64,000 nt of DNA from Melampsora larici-populina 98AG31 (GCF_000204055.1 NW_006768845.1:196471-260470); one strand, 5' to 3'. Shown: positions 29,001-36,639, counted from the first letter of the stretch. Made by a program: numbers and translations. The notes: generated from the letters alone by a model not told the origin.

Positions 29001-32000
29001 GGTTCTTTGTATACTTGTTCGATTTACAATCAGTCGAGCACTCAATCTGTACTGTATCCGGGTATTCAGCGTAGGTAAACTAAAAAAGATCCGTTTGAAA
29101 ATATAAAATAAATGTGATTTTATAGTTGAATCGATCTTCTTCAAAGGGAAATCTAAAGATTTTGAAAAGTTTTGTCACTACAATGTAACAGTAGAAAGAA
29201 AGATTTCAGATATATTCTGGAATTGTAACTTTAATCAATAAGTCCTCAACTATGCTATTCGACTAAATCCCTTCGATCGAGTGAGTGTATAAGGCTCTTG
29301 ATCCGCGTGGTCGAGTGAGGGTATGAGGCGCTTGACCTGCGTGGTCGAGTGAGGGTATGAGGCGCTCGTCCTGCGTGGTCGAGTGAGGGTATGTGTGGGT
29401 TGAGGGCTGTGGAATTTGGGAATTTCCAAATTCAAGACTCTTGATACTGTACCGCTGTGGCTTCTCAGACCACGCGCGGGGCTTGTACTGCACGGTCTGT
29501 GTGTATGTACACAGATCAGTACTGTAGATGTAATTGTAATTGGCACGTGTTGCCTTTATTACAATAGAAACCAAATGTGGCTTACAGGTGTTCCTCAATG
29601 CAACACACCACTTTTTAATATGTAATTCAAATGTAGTGGATCAACTGTTGATCCAAACAAATGAAAAAATAAAAAAAATAAAAAAATATGCAAAAATTGG
29701 AGGGGGGAAATGATTTATTTCTTTCCTCCAACCTATTCTCCTGATTTTGAAAAATGCTGAGCTTACTCAGTTTTCAAGATAAACAGGTCAAAAAAAAAAT
29801 TAGATATAAGATAAAAATGATATATTTTTGTTTTTAATGTTTTTATAAAATAATAAGATGAGATAACAACTCAAAAAAATATATAAAGGGTTCAAAAACA
29901 CGATGAGGCCCCCAAATTGTGAGCTACTAGCTTCTTTTGGGCTAGTAAAACACTAAAGAATAAGGTTTGCTTAACAAACTAGGTTTGTTAAGCGCGTGAG
30001 ATCTTTGTTTAAGGTTCTAAACAAAGTGATTAATGAAGTAGTGTGATCAAATCAGCACTGACTTCAGTTAATTGACCTTTTAACAAAGGGTTTTGGATAT
30101 CTCTCCGGGAATTAATGCAAGACAGGAGTCTTCTAGCAGGAATAAGAGTAGAAACTACAGTCTAGTTTCGTGCCCAAGCTAATAACACTCTACTCTAGAG
30201 TTTATTAAACGAGGGAAATATCACCTAGTGATATTTAAAGTTCTTTAAACTCTGAACACAGAGGAACTCCCGTGAATTTAGAGTTTCTCAAGTTATTGAA
30301 TTCCCTTAATAACCACAGTGTACAACAAAAATGCACCGGAAGCCCGGTGAGCTCTCTGTCAAGCAAATGTCCGGAATTCATGCAGAATTTGTCCCCAAAA
30401 ATTTGCGATAACTCAGTCTCCCTCCAGTAACGTTCAGGAAGGTCCAGGATCAGCCACAATTAACTGATTTGGTATCACTCCAGCCTGAGCTCAACATCCC
30501 TGAGTCGTTGAGATAAAGTGTTAAGATACAGTTTGGCGGGGAATTTGGAGGAAGTTTTACAAGACCTTCATATCCTTTAACCATTTCTCTTCCCGCCGAA
30601 TCCGGCTGGCTCTGTTCAGCACTGGACCAAGTTGATGACATTTCTCCTCTTTGTATCTTCTGTTGCCTTTTATGATTAACAACCTACCCAGGAGATTCAT
30701 TGCTCAATCAAGTTTCTAGTCTTCGTCAGCTCTGTTTTATGATCTGTGAATCAATGCTCATTAGAAGTATATCTTGGGCCAGAGTCCCCCTCGCGCGACC
30801 AAAATCATTCACATTCTGTTTGTAGTGCTTTTCATGGCAAACCGATGTGAAACTCCTGGAAGCTGATTCACAGTACAAATTCAACCATCCTGCTTATCCT
30901 GGTCGCACAATAGAGTAGTGTTGGTACCTGTTGTATGTATCATGTAAGTAAGTTAGATCCTTGTGGCCATCTCATCATATCCAGTACGCGCATTTTGGGT
31001 ACGTGCACTGCTGTGTCTTAGTCCAGCAAATTGGTGTCACTCCACAAGGTTGTGTGAAAAGGGGGTATGTGCAGCCTGGCAGGTATGAACTAGACCCAGT
31101 GTCTGTCAAATTCATTCGCTCGGGTCAAGAATGATCCACAACTGTAACTTTAAGGTTGCAGGCTCTCGATTTAAGGACTCAGCAGGCCTCTAAACATCAG
31201 GCCTTTCTTTGAACCTTTGATGGGTTCAATGAACATAAATTTAAATTGACATGTGCAGCTTCTGTAATCAAACGGCCGCCCCTTCTCGTAGTCCAGAGAC
31301 AAAGGTTTCACCAGCCTTGCTGGGCTCATTTGATCTGCTCAGGGCGGGCGCACTTTTACAGAAAACGCAAAAACTTCATACAATTGACGCACTTTCAACC
31401 TCACCGGGCGTCTGGCGCGTTTTTGGTGGACACTGTGAACTTGAGCAGTACTGCAAGGATCACCTCCTGAAAGAAGTCTTCAAAAGAACTTCTACAAATA
31501 ACAAAAGCAATGATCAATTAGAGAAATATACAATGTCTAATGAAAGAGGACAAGGACTCTTATTTATCTGATTGATGATGTTTACTGATAATTTGATGAT
31601 ATGTAATGATGATCATGGACTTTCCTGGCGGGTGGGAGAGCTCTTTATATACTCACAACCCAGAAAATCCCTTACGCACAACTTGTGGTTGGATTACATA
31701 CTCTTTTGCAGTATGTAATCATATTTTAATTATTTAATTATTACATTTATTACACACATGCGTAACTCTTGTGTTACTCATGTGATAAGCCTTGTGAAAA
31801 GGTTATATTACTTCGTGTAATCTCTCGTATTGATCTACATGTACTTACATATGTCATTACATATGTAACTATATGTAATTTCATATGTAATTGGCTCTTG
31901 AAACTGAGCCATGAGTTGTAGGTATTATTTTTATTATTTTATTATTATATTTCAGCCCTTTGGTACTAGCTATAGGGCTCGGGGCTGACAACAAGCTTGT

Positions 32001-33179
32001 CAACAAAAAACACGCTTTTGTGACCAGTGCAGATGCAAGGAAAGGTCTGTCTCATATTGCAGTACAAGTCCTCTTCTACAACCCCCTTTATCCAGTTGTA
32101 ACACCAACTCAAAACTCGTCATCCAATGAGTTGACTCATTCTCTCCTGGATGCTACTGACATAGTATATGTTTTTGAGGGTTCTTCTTTCAAGGATGTCG
32201 GTCAAGGCTGCTATATTATTCCATCGGTCATGCGCGACATGCTTGGATCTGTTCATCTTGAAAGGTTGATTGACCGATACTATGATGAATTAGCTAAATT
32301 AAAAACCCAGCCCAGCAACGGTGAAATTTCCGATTAAATTAAAGAAACACTTTTTGTAGATACTATTTACAACTCACTCAATCACACATGAATGTTTAGG
32401 CCTATATTACTGAAATACATTGCTCAGAAAGCACATTTGGCACTTCTGCACGCTCCCACAGCCTTTTTTTTTTCTCCTCTTAATTTTTTTTTTTTTTGGA
32501 TGTGGGTGACCGAAAAGGGGTTTTTTCCGGGTCAAAATGCCAAAAACCGGCGTATGTGGGTGTCCAGAAAGGGGACTTTTTAGGATTTTTCCCAAACCTG
32601 ATAATGATATAGGGGACTGTCCTCGTCACCCACATCAACCGGTGCATTCCAGGGTCCTACACGTGATCAGTTCACTTAGTGACAGCCTCAAGGGAGACTA
32701 AAGAGCTGCAGGTGTGCTAGGGTGTGCTTACTGCATGGCTAGTTGAACTGATGAGGGCATGCTTCAGGTGTACAGCTGTTGAATTGTACAGTTGGTGAAG
32801 TAGACAGCGGTTGAATGGTTGCTGCTCAGTGCTGGTTGCTCAAAGCGGAAGGTGGCTGAAACTTTACAAAAGTTTATTCATCAAAGGTGTATGGGTTTTG
32901 GGATAATCTGATGTATAATCTTTGAGATTTTACAGCCAAATTCAAGGTTTTATCTGGTAAAAGACTTAGGTTTCAAGTTTTCATATTTTCTTTTTTCAAA
33001 AGATTGCAACAAGCAAATCCGGAATGGCTGTAAGTGAATAAGTGATAACATGTGACATAAGCGAGCGTCCCAAGATCAAATCAGATTATACTTGAACTAT
33101 CAAACTCTGACAGGTATCAATGAGAGCAATACATAGAGGTCTGCTAAACTCGGGGGGTCAGATTGTGAAGATGGATTGA
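11090..33179 (+). CDS. Predicted small secreted protein, intron 4 filled by a 21-kb transposon nest
   Basis: Five exons fit: 11090..11241, 11359..11406, 11467..11665, 11729..11794 and 33114..33179, giving 176 aa. The N-terminus MKVARYSIQSFLSSGYWLFL continues hydrophobically and looks like a signal peptide. Exon 4 ends ATAAAG followed by G-TA, and TA is the target site of the Tc1 element that fills 11798-33030. On the right, TAAGTG completes what was a GTAAGT donor, and 81 bp downstream a GACAG acceptor opens exon 5 in phase, which ends ...GQIVKMD and a TGA. Without the nest intron 4 would be about 86 bp. GT is still present at the left junction, so splicing of a giant intron is possible but unproven. 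The exon 2/3 junction uses a weak GTCTGA donor and is the least certain. I do not recognise a family; a secreted effector-like role is inference. Confidence 0.55.
11970..13071 (+). CDS. Tc1/mariner DD34E transposase (element A)
   Basis: Three exons, 11970..12432, 12487..12692 and 12760..13071, join through GTGAGT donors and TTTAG/CTCAG acceptors into a 326-aa open protein. The N-terminal part is a helix-turn-helix-like DNA-binding region ending before LRTGPPYALNEHD. The catalytic DDE_3-type domain follows: the first Asp (FLDKVGVNERD) is created exactly at splice junction 1, the second is in VLIMDNAPIHK, and Glu is in SPDKNPIEKAWW, 34 residues after the second Asp. No stop or frameshift is seen. 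It should cut at the CAGCC ends and insert at TA. It lies 172 bp inside the left end and convergent with the cargo gene. Confidence 0.85.
13072..14101. repeat. AT-rich spacer of Tc1-A with tandem repeats
   Basis: This is the intergenic part between the transposase and cargo gene 3' ends. It holds a 9-bp repeat (CATCAAATT, about 13304-13330) and a diverged duplication of roughly 164 bp. The copy near 13712 reads GATTTGATCCGTGTATAAAT and the copy near 13876 reads GATTCGATCCGCGTATAGAT; each is followed by GTTCACATCGATAAGAT-like sequence. AAACCATCGAGTGGTTTGA recurs at 13856 and, with changes, at 13957. No coding frame is supported. Confidence 0.6.
14102..15315 (-). CDS. Tc1 cargo gene A, 3' exons (same family as cargo B and C)
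   Basis: Three exons are clear: 15315..14879, 14807..14559 and 14491..14102, joined in phase by GTGAGT/GTAAGT donors and CAG acceptors. They correspond one to one with the last three exons of cargo B (467, 246, 519 nt) and cargo C (470, 246, 624 nt); here 437, 249, 390 nt. Shared landmarks are DFERFKVVVSENRGKSMGVT (B: FFKAVRGSPLKECGFTVTM) before the first junction, MLDVWAELI before the second (B: HMILWARLL), and a C-terminal block YLTFCRIPENN...LIDFLKSQGIGHGPV that looks SAM-like. The 5' exons lie on the far side of, or are cut by, the element at 15419-32658, so this copy is probably broken. The function is unknown. It is convergent with the transposase. Confidence 0.6.
15438..15600 (+). repeat. 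Subterminal repeats, left end
   Basis: Four spaced copies of a motif close to ATGTGGGTGACC-AAAGGGGACTTTT, starting near 15439, 15486, 15531 and 15574. Related copies occur at the right end of the same element. Such arrays often act as transposase binding sites; that role is inference here. Confidence 0.75.
15810..20038 (+). pseudogene. Large transposase-like gene of the 8-bp-TSD element (decayed)
   Basis: Exons fitting splice signals and frame: 15810..16140, 16225..16650, 16738..17840, 17926..19144, 19211..19420 and 19495 to about 19930, then the Gypsy-1 insertion. Exon 2 has a Cys/His cluster (CSQCQVEDRPGGKDLACHCG, then a KNHW motif) that may bind zinc. Exon 4 holds the best-conserved-looking blocks: ILSIGADGAPTELCAQ, VQGPKHARKTGTNQLSS, PWKHGSEPCEHIFGWMRI. 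The acidic/Glu and DG(A) residues suggest a DDE-type transposase, but I cannot name the family. Four in-frame TGA codons (17367, 17724, 18280, 18415) break exons 3 and 4 while the frame continues on both sides. Together with the retrotransposon insertion they make this copy non-functional as read. Confidence 0.6.
20044..20989 (-). repeat. Gypsy-1 3' LTR (946 bp)
   Basis: On minus it begins TGTCAGCCCCGAGCCCTATA and ends in AGCTCACA. It includes GTTATTAAGGGAATTCAATA, the spot where the other LTR carries an inserted element. No difference from the other LTR was noticed by eye. Confidence 0.93.
21186..22043 (-). pseudogene. Gypsy-1 integrase core and C-terminal part
   Basis: The integrase catalytic core continues the preceding frame after a TGA codon (...VVVD, stop, FSRRVRFLPC). 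Visible are VIISDRDPKFTSEFW (second catalytic Asp region), STAYHPQTDGLAERCIQTFE (catalytic Glu region, DD35E type), and a C-terminal LRDPFVGPFVISKLVGPNAV followed by RKHPVFPVSLIKKY, the GPY/F-like module. There is no chromodomain. The stop between the first catalytic Asp and the rest disrupts translation. Confidence 0.85.
22056..23141 (-). pseudogene. Gypsy-1 RNase H and integrase zinc-binding region
   Basis: RNase H landmarks are FRLYVDASFEGLGAALHQV (first Asp), SPQLEALALVWALEKLHYYL (Glu), EVITDCTGVRSL (Asp) and the ADGLSRM end. Then comes the integrase HHCC region (CHDEFLSGHMGVDRTLERV ... SSCDRCQKANKATGKRYG) and MDFVTALPPGGRDNYNSALV of the catalytic core. It is cut off from RT by an in-frame TGA and from the rest of integrase by another. 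Confidence 0.85.
23214..23990 (-). pseudogene. Gypsy-1 reverse transcriptase
   Basis: Polymerase motifs are present: SRLCGDFRALNTYTLPDRYP, TTMDVFKGFHQ, YLKMPFGIKNAPAFFQRMMD, and FIDDIIIF with the catalytic Asp pair (Phe in place of the usual Tyr), then GHLVSG. Upstream a TAA separates it from the gag-protease frame (...RLIAKFKD, stop, FGLGDSPLG). Downstream a TGA follows GFASYY. Both sit inside otherwise continuous polyprotein frame, so this copy cannot make full Pol unless the stops are suppressed. Confidence 0.9.
24036..27663 (-). pseudogene. Gypsy-1 gag-protease polyprotein, split by a CACTA-type element
   Basis: Two open segments, 27663..27131 and 26364..24036, join in the same frame when the 763-bp insertion and one TTA duplicate are taken out. 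The joined product is about 940 aa. It has coiled-coil-like N-terminal helices, a gag core (FNGEGEYNHQEFIDWVDQV, FKGTARQWLLDVM), a zinc-knuckle variant CNTCGSTDPSHVWKTC (C-x2-C-x6-H-x4-C), an acidic stretch, then the retropepsin motif ALLDSGASCSVVGSQYL. It ends at a TAA where Pol should continue. Confidence 0.85.
26365..27127. mobile_element. 763-bp CACTA-type non-autonomous element in Gypsy-1 gag
   Basis: The left end CACTACGCCAGATTGAAAAT and the reverse complement of the right end (CACTACACCAAATCAATAAT) form imperfect inverted repeats of about 40 bp. The flanking TTA at 26362-26364 and 27128-27130 is a 3-bp TSD. The CACTA ends and 3-bp TSD fit the CACTA/EnSpm superfamily. No transposase fits in this length. 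Its insertion splits the gag frame exactly. Confidence 0.88.
27408..28149 (-). pseudogene. Gypsy-1 upstream ORF (ORF0-like), probably spliced
   Basis: A frame starts MSDKRSSSARSRTEPSRYGN. A GTAAGT donor about 180 nt in and an acceptor GGCAG before GCCGAGGCCAAG give an in-phase junction to AEAKYNELWQKLKLAYLEWE. One in-frame TGA follows EWEVA, then the frame stays open through WLQFYFRNGTKSW to the FNRRRGK stop at about 27408. It overlaps the start of gag in another frame. The role is unknown; a nucleocapsid-like or accessory protein is a guess. Confidence 0.5.
28150..29917 (-). other. Gypsy-1 5' leader region
   Basis: Lies between the 5' LTR inner edge and the first ORF. It contains a 34-bp tandem array and otherwise AT-rich sequence without a convincing frame. 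The first bases inside the LTR on minus read ATTTGGGGGCCTCATCG; this is where the primer binding site should be, but I could not match it to a tRNA. Confidence 0.5.
29278..29393. repeat. 34-bp tandem repeat, about 3.4 copies
   Basis: CGAGTGAGGGTATGAGGCGC-type units start at 29278, 29312, 29346 and 29380 (last partial). The outermost unit is the most diverged. The array lies in the Gypsy-1 leader. Confidence 0.88.
29918..31990 (-). repeat. Gypsy-1 5' LTR, interrupted by a 1124-bp element
   Basis: The LTR sequence at 29918-30313 and 31438-31990 equals the 946-bp LTR at the other end when the inserted element and one AAC duplicate are removed (2073 - 1127 = 946). As the promoter LTR it is probably inactivated by the insertion. 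Confidence 0.92.
30314..31437. mobile_element. 1124-bp CACAG-ended CACTA-like element in the Gypsy-1 LTR
   Basis: The left end CACAGTGTACAACAAAAATG and the reverse complement of the right end (CACAGTGTCCACCAAAAACG) make inverted repeats of about 38 bp with a few mismatches. AAC at 30311-30313 and 31438-31440 is the 3-bp TSD. No protein frame of note lies inside, so it is non-autonomous. The ends differ from those of the 763-bp element, so a different source family moved it. Confidence 0.88.
31996..32337 (+). pseudogene. 3' end of the transposase-like gene, beyond Gypsy-1
   Basis: The frame ...LAKTLVVYK just left of Gypsy-1 (before 20043) continues directly as LVNKKHAFVTSADARKGLSH after 31995 and stays open to a TAA at 32337. 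This confirms that Gypsy-1 landed in this gene. An intron between about 19930 and 20002 (acceptor CGTTTAG) is needed to reach this frame; its donor is uncertain. Confidence 0.65.
32499..32658. repeat. Right end of the 8-bp-TSD element: subterminal repeats and TIR
   Basis: Two plus-orientation copies of the GATGTGGGTGACC-AAAGGGG motif (about 32499 and 32542) precede the terminal inverted repeat (32624-32658), whose inner part carries the same motif in the opposite orientation (GTCACCCACATC). Confidence 0.75.
32667..32986. other. Right flank of Tc1-A (5' side of cargo gene A)
   Basis: By comparison with cargo B and C this should hold the start of cargo gene A on minus. An ATG followed after about 25 nt by a GTAAGC donor lies near 32760, but the first exon could not be confirmed. 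Confidence 0.3.
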
Positions 33180-33853
33180 GCAGAAACACAAGCCCTACAA
33201 GACTGTTAATGTGGGCAAGAAAATAGGTGTATAGCGGGATATGGATTATTTACGTAATGGCAACAGTTACATGCGTCTATGGCTGAAAAGACACTGATAC
33301 CATCCAGTTTCCTGGTGACTGGCACCACTCTGCACATGTAGATAAATGAATGTGGAATACCAAGAGTTTCCGTGGAGTGGTGTACTTATATAATAGTGGA
33401 AGAATCACCATTCAATTTGAGACAAATAACCCTGACAAGCCTGTCAATTTGAAAGTAGGTTCAGCTGATTCTACAGTTGCAGCTTCTGCTATACAAGATA
33501 TATCCTTGAAAAGTTTGTCTTTTGTGCCTAGGTAACAGGTTTGATGTAACAAGGGAGCAGACTCTCACATTCTCAATGAATTTGCTTAGCAAGATTTCAC
33601 TGTTTGTAACAATGATTTTACTCAAGTAACAACCAAAGAAAAGAGGAAAATAATCATGTACAAGTGGAAACTCAAGCATGAAAAGGAATATACCAATGAG
33701 ATGAAAATCAAAACAGGTTTCCACAAGATTTCATATCAAATTTTTAAAATGAATGACTTTGAGATTATTCCTAATATTCATCTGGATTTGAAGATCTCAA
33801 AGGTCATTTCCACTTGAATCATATACTACTAATTGAATATCCTCAAGAAACCC
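33180..33853. other. Intergenic, nothing recognised
   Basis: Between the stop of the 176-aa secreted protein gene and the 3' end of the next gene. Only a short plus-strand frame of 61 codons (33350-33535) without a motif. Confidence 0.5.
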
Positions 33854-34939
33854 TCAAAAAATTATGGAAGGCTTATTGGATGCTTCTAGACTCATTTGTG
33901 TATAGAATTTTTTGAGTTTGTCCTTCAATGATGTTTTGTTACTGTGAGGTGATACCACAGTATTTTCATTCAAGGACTCGAGACGCCATATCTCATATAA
34001 GTCCAAGAGGTCTTCCAAATCAACATGTTTTACTTGTTTCAATCTTAAAATTTTATTGAGAAGCTGATGGCTTACAAGGTAAGCCTTCTCTGGATGGGTG
34101 GATACAGACTCTTGAGTTGGATTCATTTTCACATAATGGTCCTTCCATTGGGTAATATGGTTTTTCAAGAATCTCCATGCATTCATTATCAATATGTCTT
34201 GTTGTGAAGCTTTGATTGGGAATGAATCCTGTTCAATCATCCTAAGAATCCCAAAGAAACTTGGAACAAGATTCAGGTAAAGGCGCTTGACATAATGTAT
34301 GGTTTCTGTTACATCTCTTGGATACTCATGATTTTGTCCAAGGATATACAATTGCTCTTGAAGACTATGACTTAGGTTGTCAAACCATTCTGCCACTGGT
34401 TCATGATGTTCCAAAATTTTCAGTTGTAATCTACCTGAGTGAAGGGCAATTAAACATATTTTTCTGTCTGAAGCTTTTTGGTGCGGAGCAAACCTTGAAA
34501 TCCGGAAATATTGCATGTCATGTTGCTTCAGAAGCTCTTGTTGTGACACATCTTCACAGCTTAGTGATGGTCTGAGGAATCTTGCTTCTTCTTTAGAAAC
34601 CTCTATAAGTCCTTTTTTCATCAATGAGTATTTCAGGTGTTGAACAAAGTCTGTTTCAGTGGGCAGGAATGGATTTCCAGGGTACTTGGATTCCCTTGAC
34701 CACTTCTCCCATATCTCCCACATGTGTTTTATTGGAATGTGGTCCCAACTTACATGTGCAAGATAGTTCATGAGTACCTCAGGTTGAGTTCCATCTAAAT
34801 TGTCAACTTTTCTAAGTGAATAGGTATAGAATTTCTTACAATATGAATTGACCCACTCTCCAAAAAGACTTTGAATGAACTTGAAACCTTGATACATAAG
34901 TGTTTCATCCAATGACCTTTCTTTTTGGTTTTGATCTCC

Positions 34940-35145
34940 TGTTATGAACTGGTTCTATTTCACTTGAGTGACATATTCACATTACATGTCACAAGCTCGA
35001 GAACCATCTTATAGTTGTAGATACATTGCCTGTACAGATTTTCCCTCATCCGACAATCCACATAGGAAGACTGGTAATAGATACAAATCCTCACCAGAAC
35101 TCCCTTGACCCTCGTCGCCGAAAACCCCCAAGTCTGTCCATAACA
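34940..35145 (+). repeat. Gypsy-2 5' LTR (206 bp)
   Basis: Starts TGTTATGAACTGGTTCTATT and ends GTCCATAACA. No difference from the 3' LTR was seen. The sequence directly after it (TATTGTCGGATC) is the expected primer-site position, but no tRNA match was established. Confidence 0.95.
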
Positions 35146-35424
35146 TATTGTCGGATCTATAGACGAGACTCAAGGACTATAGATAGATCACCAAGAAGAA
35201 ACAAGTAGAATTGACTTAAATCGAAAGAAAACCGAACCTCAAGATTCAGAATACTAGCGAATCTCGACCTCATTAGAAAACCTTATATAGATCTCAGAAA
35301 TTCAAAGTTGAAAAGACCCAAGAAACTATTCGAAATCGAAAACCTTATTAACTAATCTGCATACACTGAAACCGAATCCACCAGAACCTTATCTTACTTA
35401 CTAAAAACTCTGTCGATCCCGACT

Positions 35425-36639
35425 GTGATCCCTGGACTAGCAAACGCAACCACGTCTCCATCTTACCGTGCTCCTTTAGAGGAGGAGGACTCTGATAGTG
35501 AAACTCCGATCCCTTTTCTCGACGCCGATTCTAGCCTTACCGGTAGCGAGATCGATATGTCTGACACCAACATGACCTCTCTCGAAGACATACAACGCAA
35601 GCTTGCGGAGCTTTCCACCTCATTGGCTGAAGAACGCCTGATGCGAGGACAAGCTGAAGCCAGATACCAGCAGTCCGAAGCTCGTTTAGCGGCGTTGGAA
35701 TCCCGAGGCCCATCTGCACCTGCTGCAGCCACTCAACCACCCACTGCGCCACAGCCACCACCAGCTGAACCGGTCCTGAAGGGCCCCAAAGTCTCGACGC
35801 CCGATAAATTCAACGGCGCTCGAGGCGAACCCGCAGAGATCTTTGCGAGTCAAGTCCAGCTCTATATGCTGGCACACCCCTACCTCTTCCCCGACGACCG
35901 AAGTAAGGTGGTTTTCTCGCTGTCTTACCTCACGGGAGCAGCCAGCAGTTGGGCGCAACCCTTGACAAAGGAGTTATTCGACCCCGCTACCGCCCACCTC
36001 GTAACCTTTGAACGCTTCGTTACAAATTTTAAAGCTATGTATTTCGATACTGAGAAGAAATCGAAGGCGGAACGCGCGCTGCGAAACTTATCGCAGAAGA
36101 CCACCGTGGCCGCGTATACCCATGAATTTAACATTCACGCAACTTCTACTGGCTGGGAAACTCCGACGCTCATTAGTCAATACGAGCAAGGTTTGAAAAA
36201 GGAGATTAGAGTGGCAATGGTTATGACGCAAGAGGATTTCACGTCAATTGAACAAATCACTAATTTAGCTATCAAGATAGACAGTAAATTACACGGCGCG
36301 ACCAACCCAACCTTCCATACGCCAAGCACGAGTGCAGGAATCTCAGACCCCAATGCCATGGACTTATCAGCCGCCTACGTTAGATTGTCCGAAGAGGAAC
36401 GAGCACGACGTATGCGAGCGGGTTTATGCTTCCGCTGCAATGGCCAGGGTCACATCTCCAGCGCATGTCCCGATCGTAGAGCTAGTAGGAAAGGGAAGGG
36501 TCGAGGTGGTTATCAATCAAAAATAGCTGGATTGGAAATTAAAGTCGCAGAGTTGAGTAATCAGAGGGTGAATCATACCAGTAGTTTAGAAGGAGTAGGA
36601 CGAGCTGAAACTTCAAAAAATGGAGAAGCTCAGGATTGA
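35425..36639 (+). CDS. Gypsy-2 Gag
   Basis: 404-aa structural protein. The N-terminal part is helical (LEDIQRKLAELSTSLAEERL), followed by a Pro/Ala linker and the retrotransposon gag core (FNGARGEPAEIFASQVQLYM ... LTGAASSWAQPLTKELFD). Near the C-terminus is a canonical CCHC zinc knuckle, CFRCNGQGHISSAC (C-x2-C-x4-H-x4-C), with basic residues around it. It assembles virus-like particles and binds the genomic RNA. The ORF opens upstream of an in-frame internal ATG (35563); the first ATG at 35425 was kept. The stop at 36637-36639 overlaps the Pol frame. Confidence 0.92.
   Translation: MIPGLANATTSPSYRAPLEEEDSDSETPIPFLDADSSLTGSEIDMSDTNMTSLEDIQRKLAELSTSLAEERLMRGQAEARYQQSEARLAALESRGPSAPAAATQPPTAPQPPPAEPVLKGPKVSTPDKFNGARGEPAEIFASQVQLYMLAHPYLFPDDRSKVVFSLSYLTGAASSWAQPLTKELFDPATAHLVTFERFVTNFKAMYFDTEKKSKAERALRNLSQKTTVAAYTHEFNIHATSTGWETPTLISQYEQGLKKEIRVAMVMTQEDFTSIEQITNLAIKIDSKLHGATNPTFHTPSTSAGISDPNAMDLSAAYVRLSEEERARRMRAGLCFRCNGQGHISSACPDRRASRKGKGRGGYQSKIAGLEIKVAELSNQRVNHTSSLEGVGRAETSKNGEAQD

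Larger units (their letters stand above)
20044..31990 (-). mobile_element. Gypsy-1 LTR retrotransposon (coding on minus)
   Basis: Two LTRs (20044-20989 and 29918-31990) enclose gag, protease, RT/RNase H and integrase on the minus strand, so the 5' LTR is at the right. On minus each LTR begins TGTCAGCC and ends TCACA. The 5-bp TSD ACAAG stands at 20039-20043 and 31991-31995. A purine-rich tract lies just inside the 3' LTR (GGTGGTGGGGAA on minus). The LTRs match at every base I compared apart from one 1124-bp insertion, so the element inserted recently. In-frame stops in pol nevertheless show a defective copy. The order RT-RNase H-integrase makes it Ty3/Gypsy. Confidence 0.93.
15419..32658. mobile_element. 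TIR element with 8-bp TSD, nested in Tc1-A and itself host to Gypsy-1
   Basis: The left end AGGACCCTGGAATGCACCGG and the reverse complement of the right end (32624-32658) match over 35 bp with one mismatch. The direct repeat ACACGTGA at 15411-15418 and 32659-32666 is an 8-bp target duplication. That length is known for hAT, P and related superfamilies; I cannot assign the superfamily. Subtracting Gypsy-1 leaves about 5.3 kb, occupied by one large plus-strand gene. It interrupts the 5' part of cargo gene A. Confidence 0.85.
11798..33030. mobile_element. Tc1-A: Tc1/mariner element with cargo gene, host of a transposon nest
   Basis: The left end (11798) starts CAGCCATTCCGGATTTGCTT. The right end (32987-33030) is its reverse complement over 44 bp with one mismatch. 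Both ends abut a TA dinucleotide (11796-11797 and 33031-33032), the Tc1/mariner target duplication. Contents in order: DD34E transposase (plus, 11970-13071), AT-rich spacer, cargo gene (minus, 14102 to beyond 15315). A second element is inserted at 15419-32658. Removing it leaves a Tc1 element of about 4.0 kb, close to the 4.7 kb of the related Tc1-B. Confidence 0.9.
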
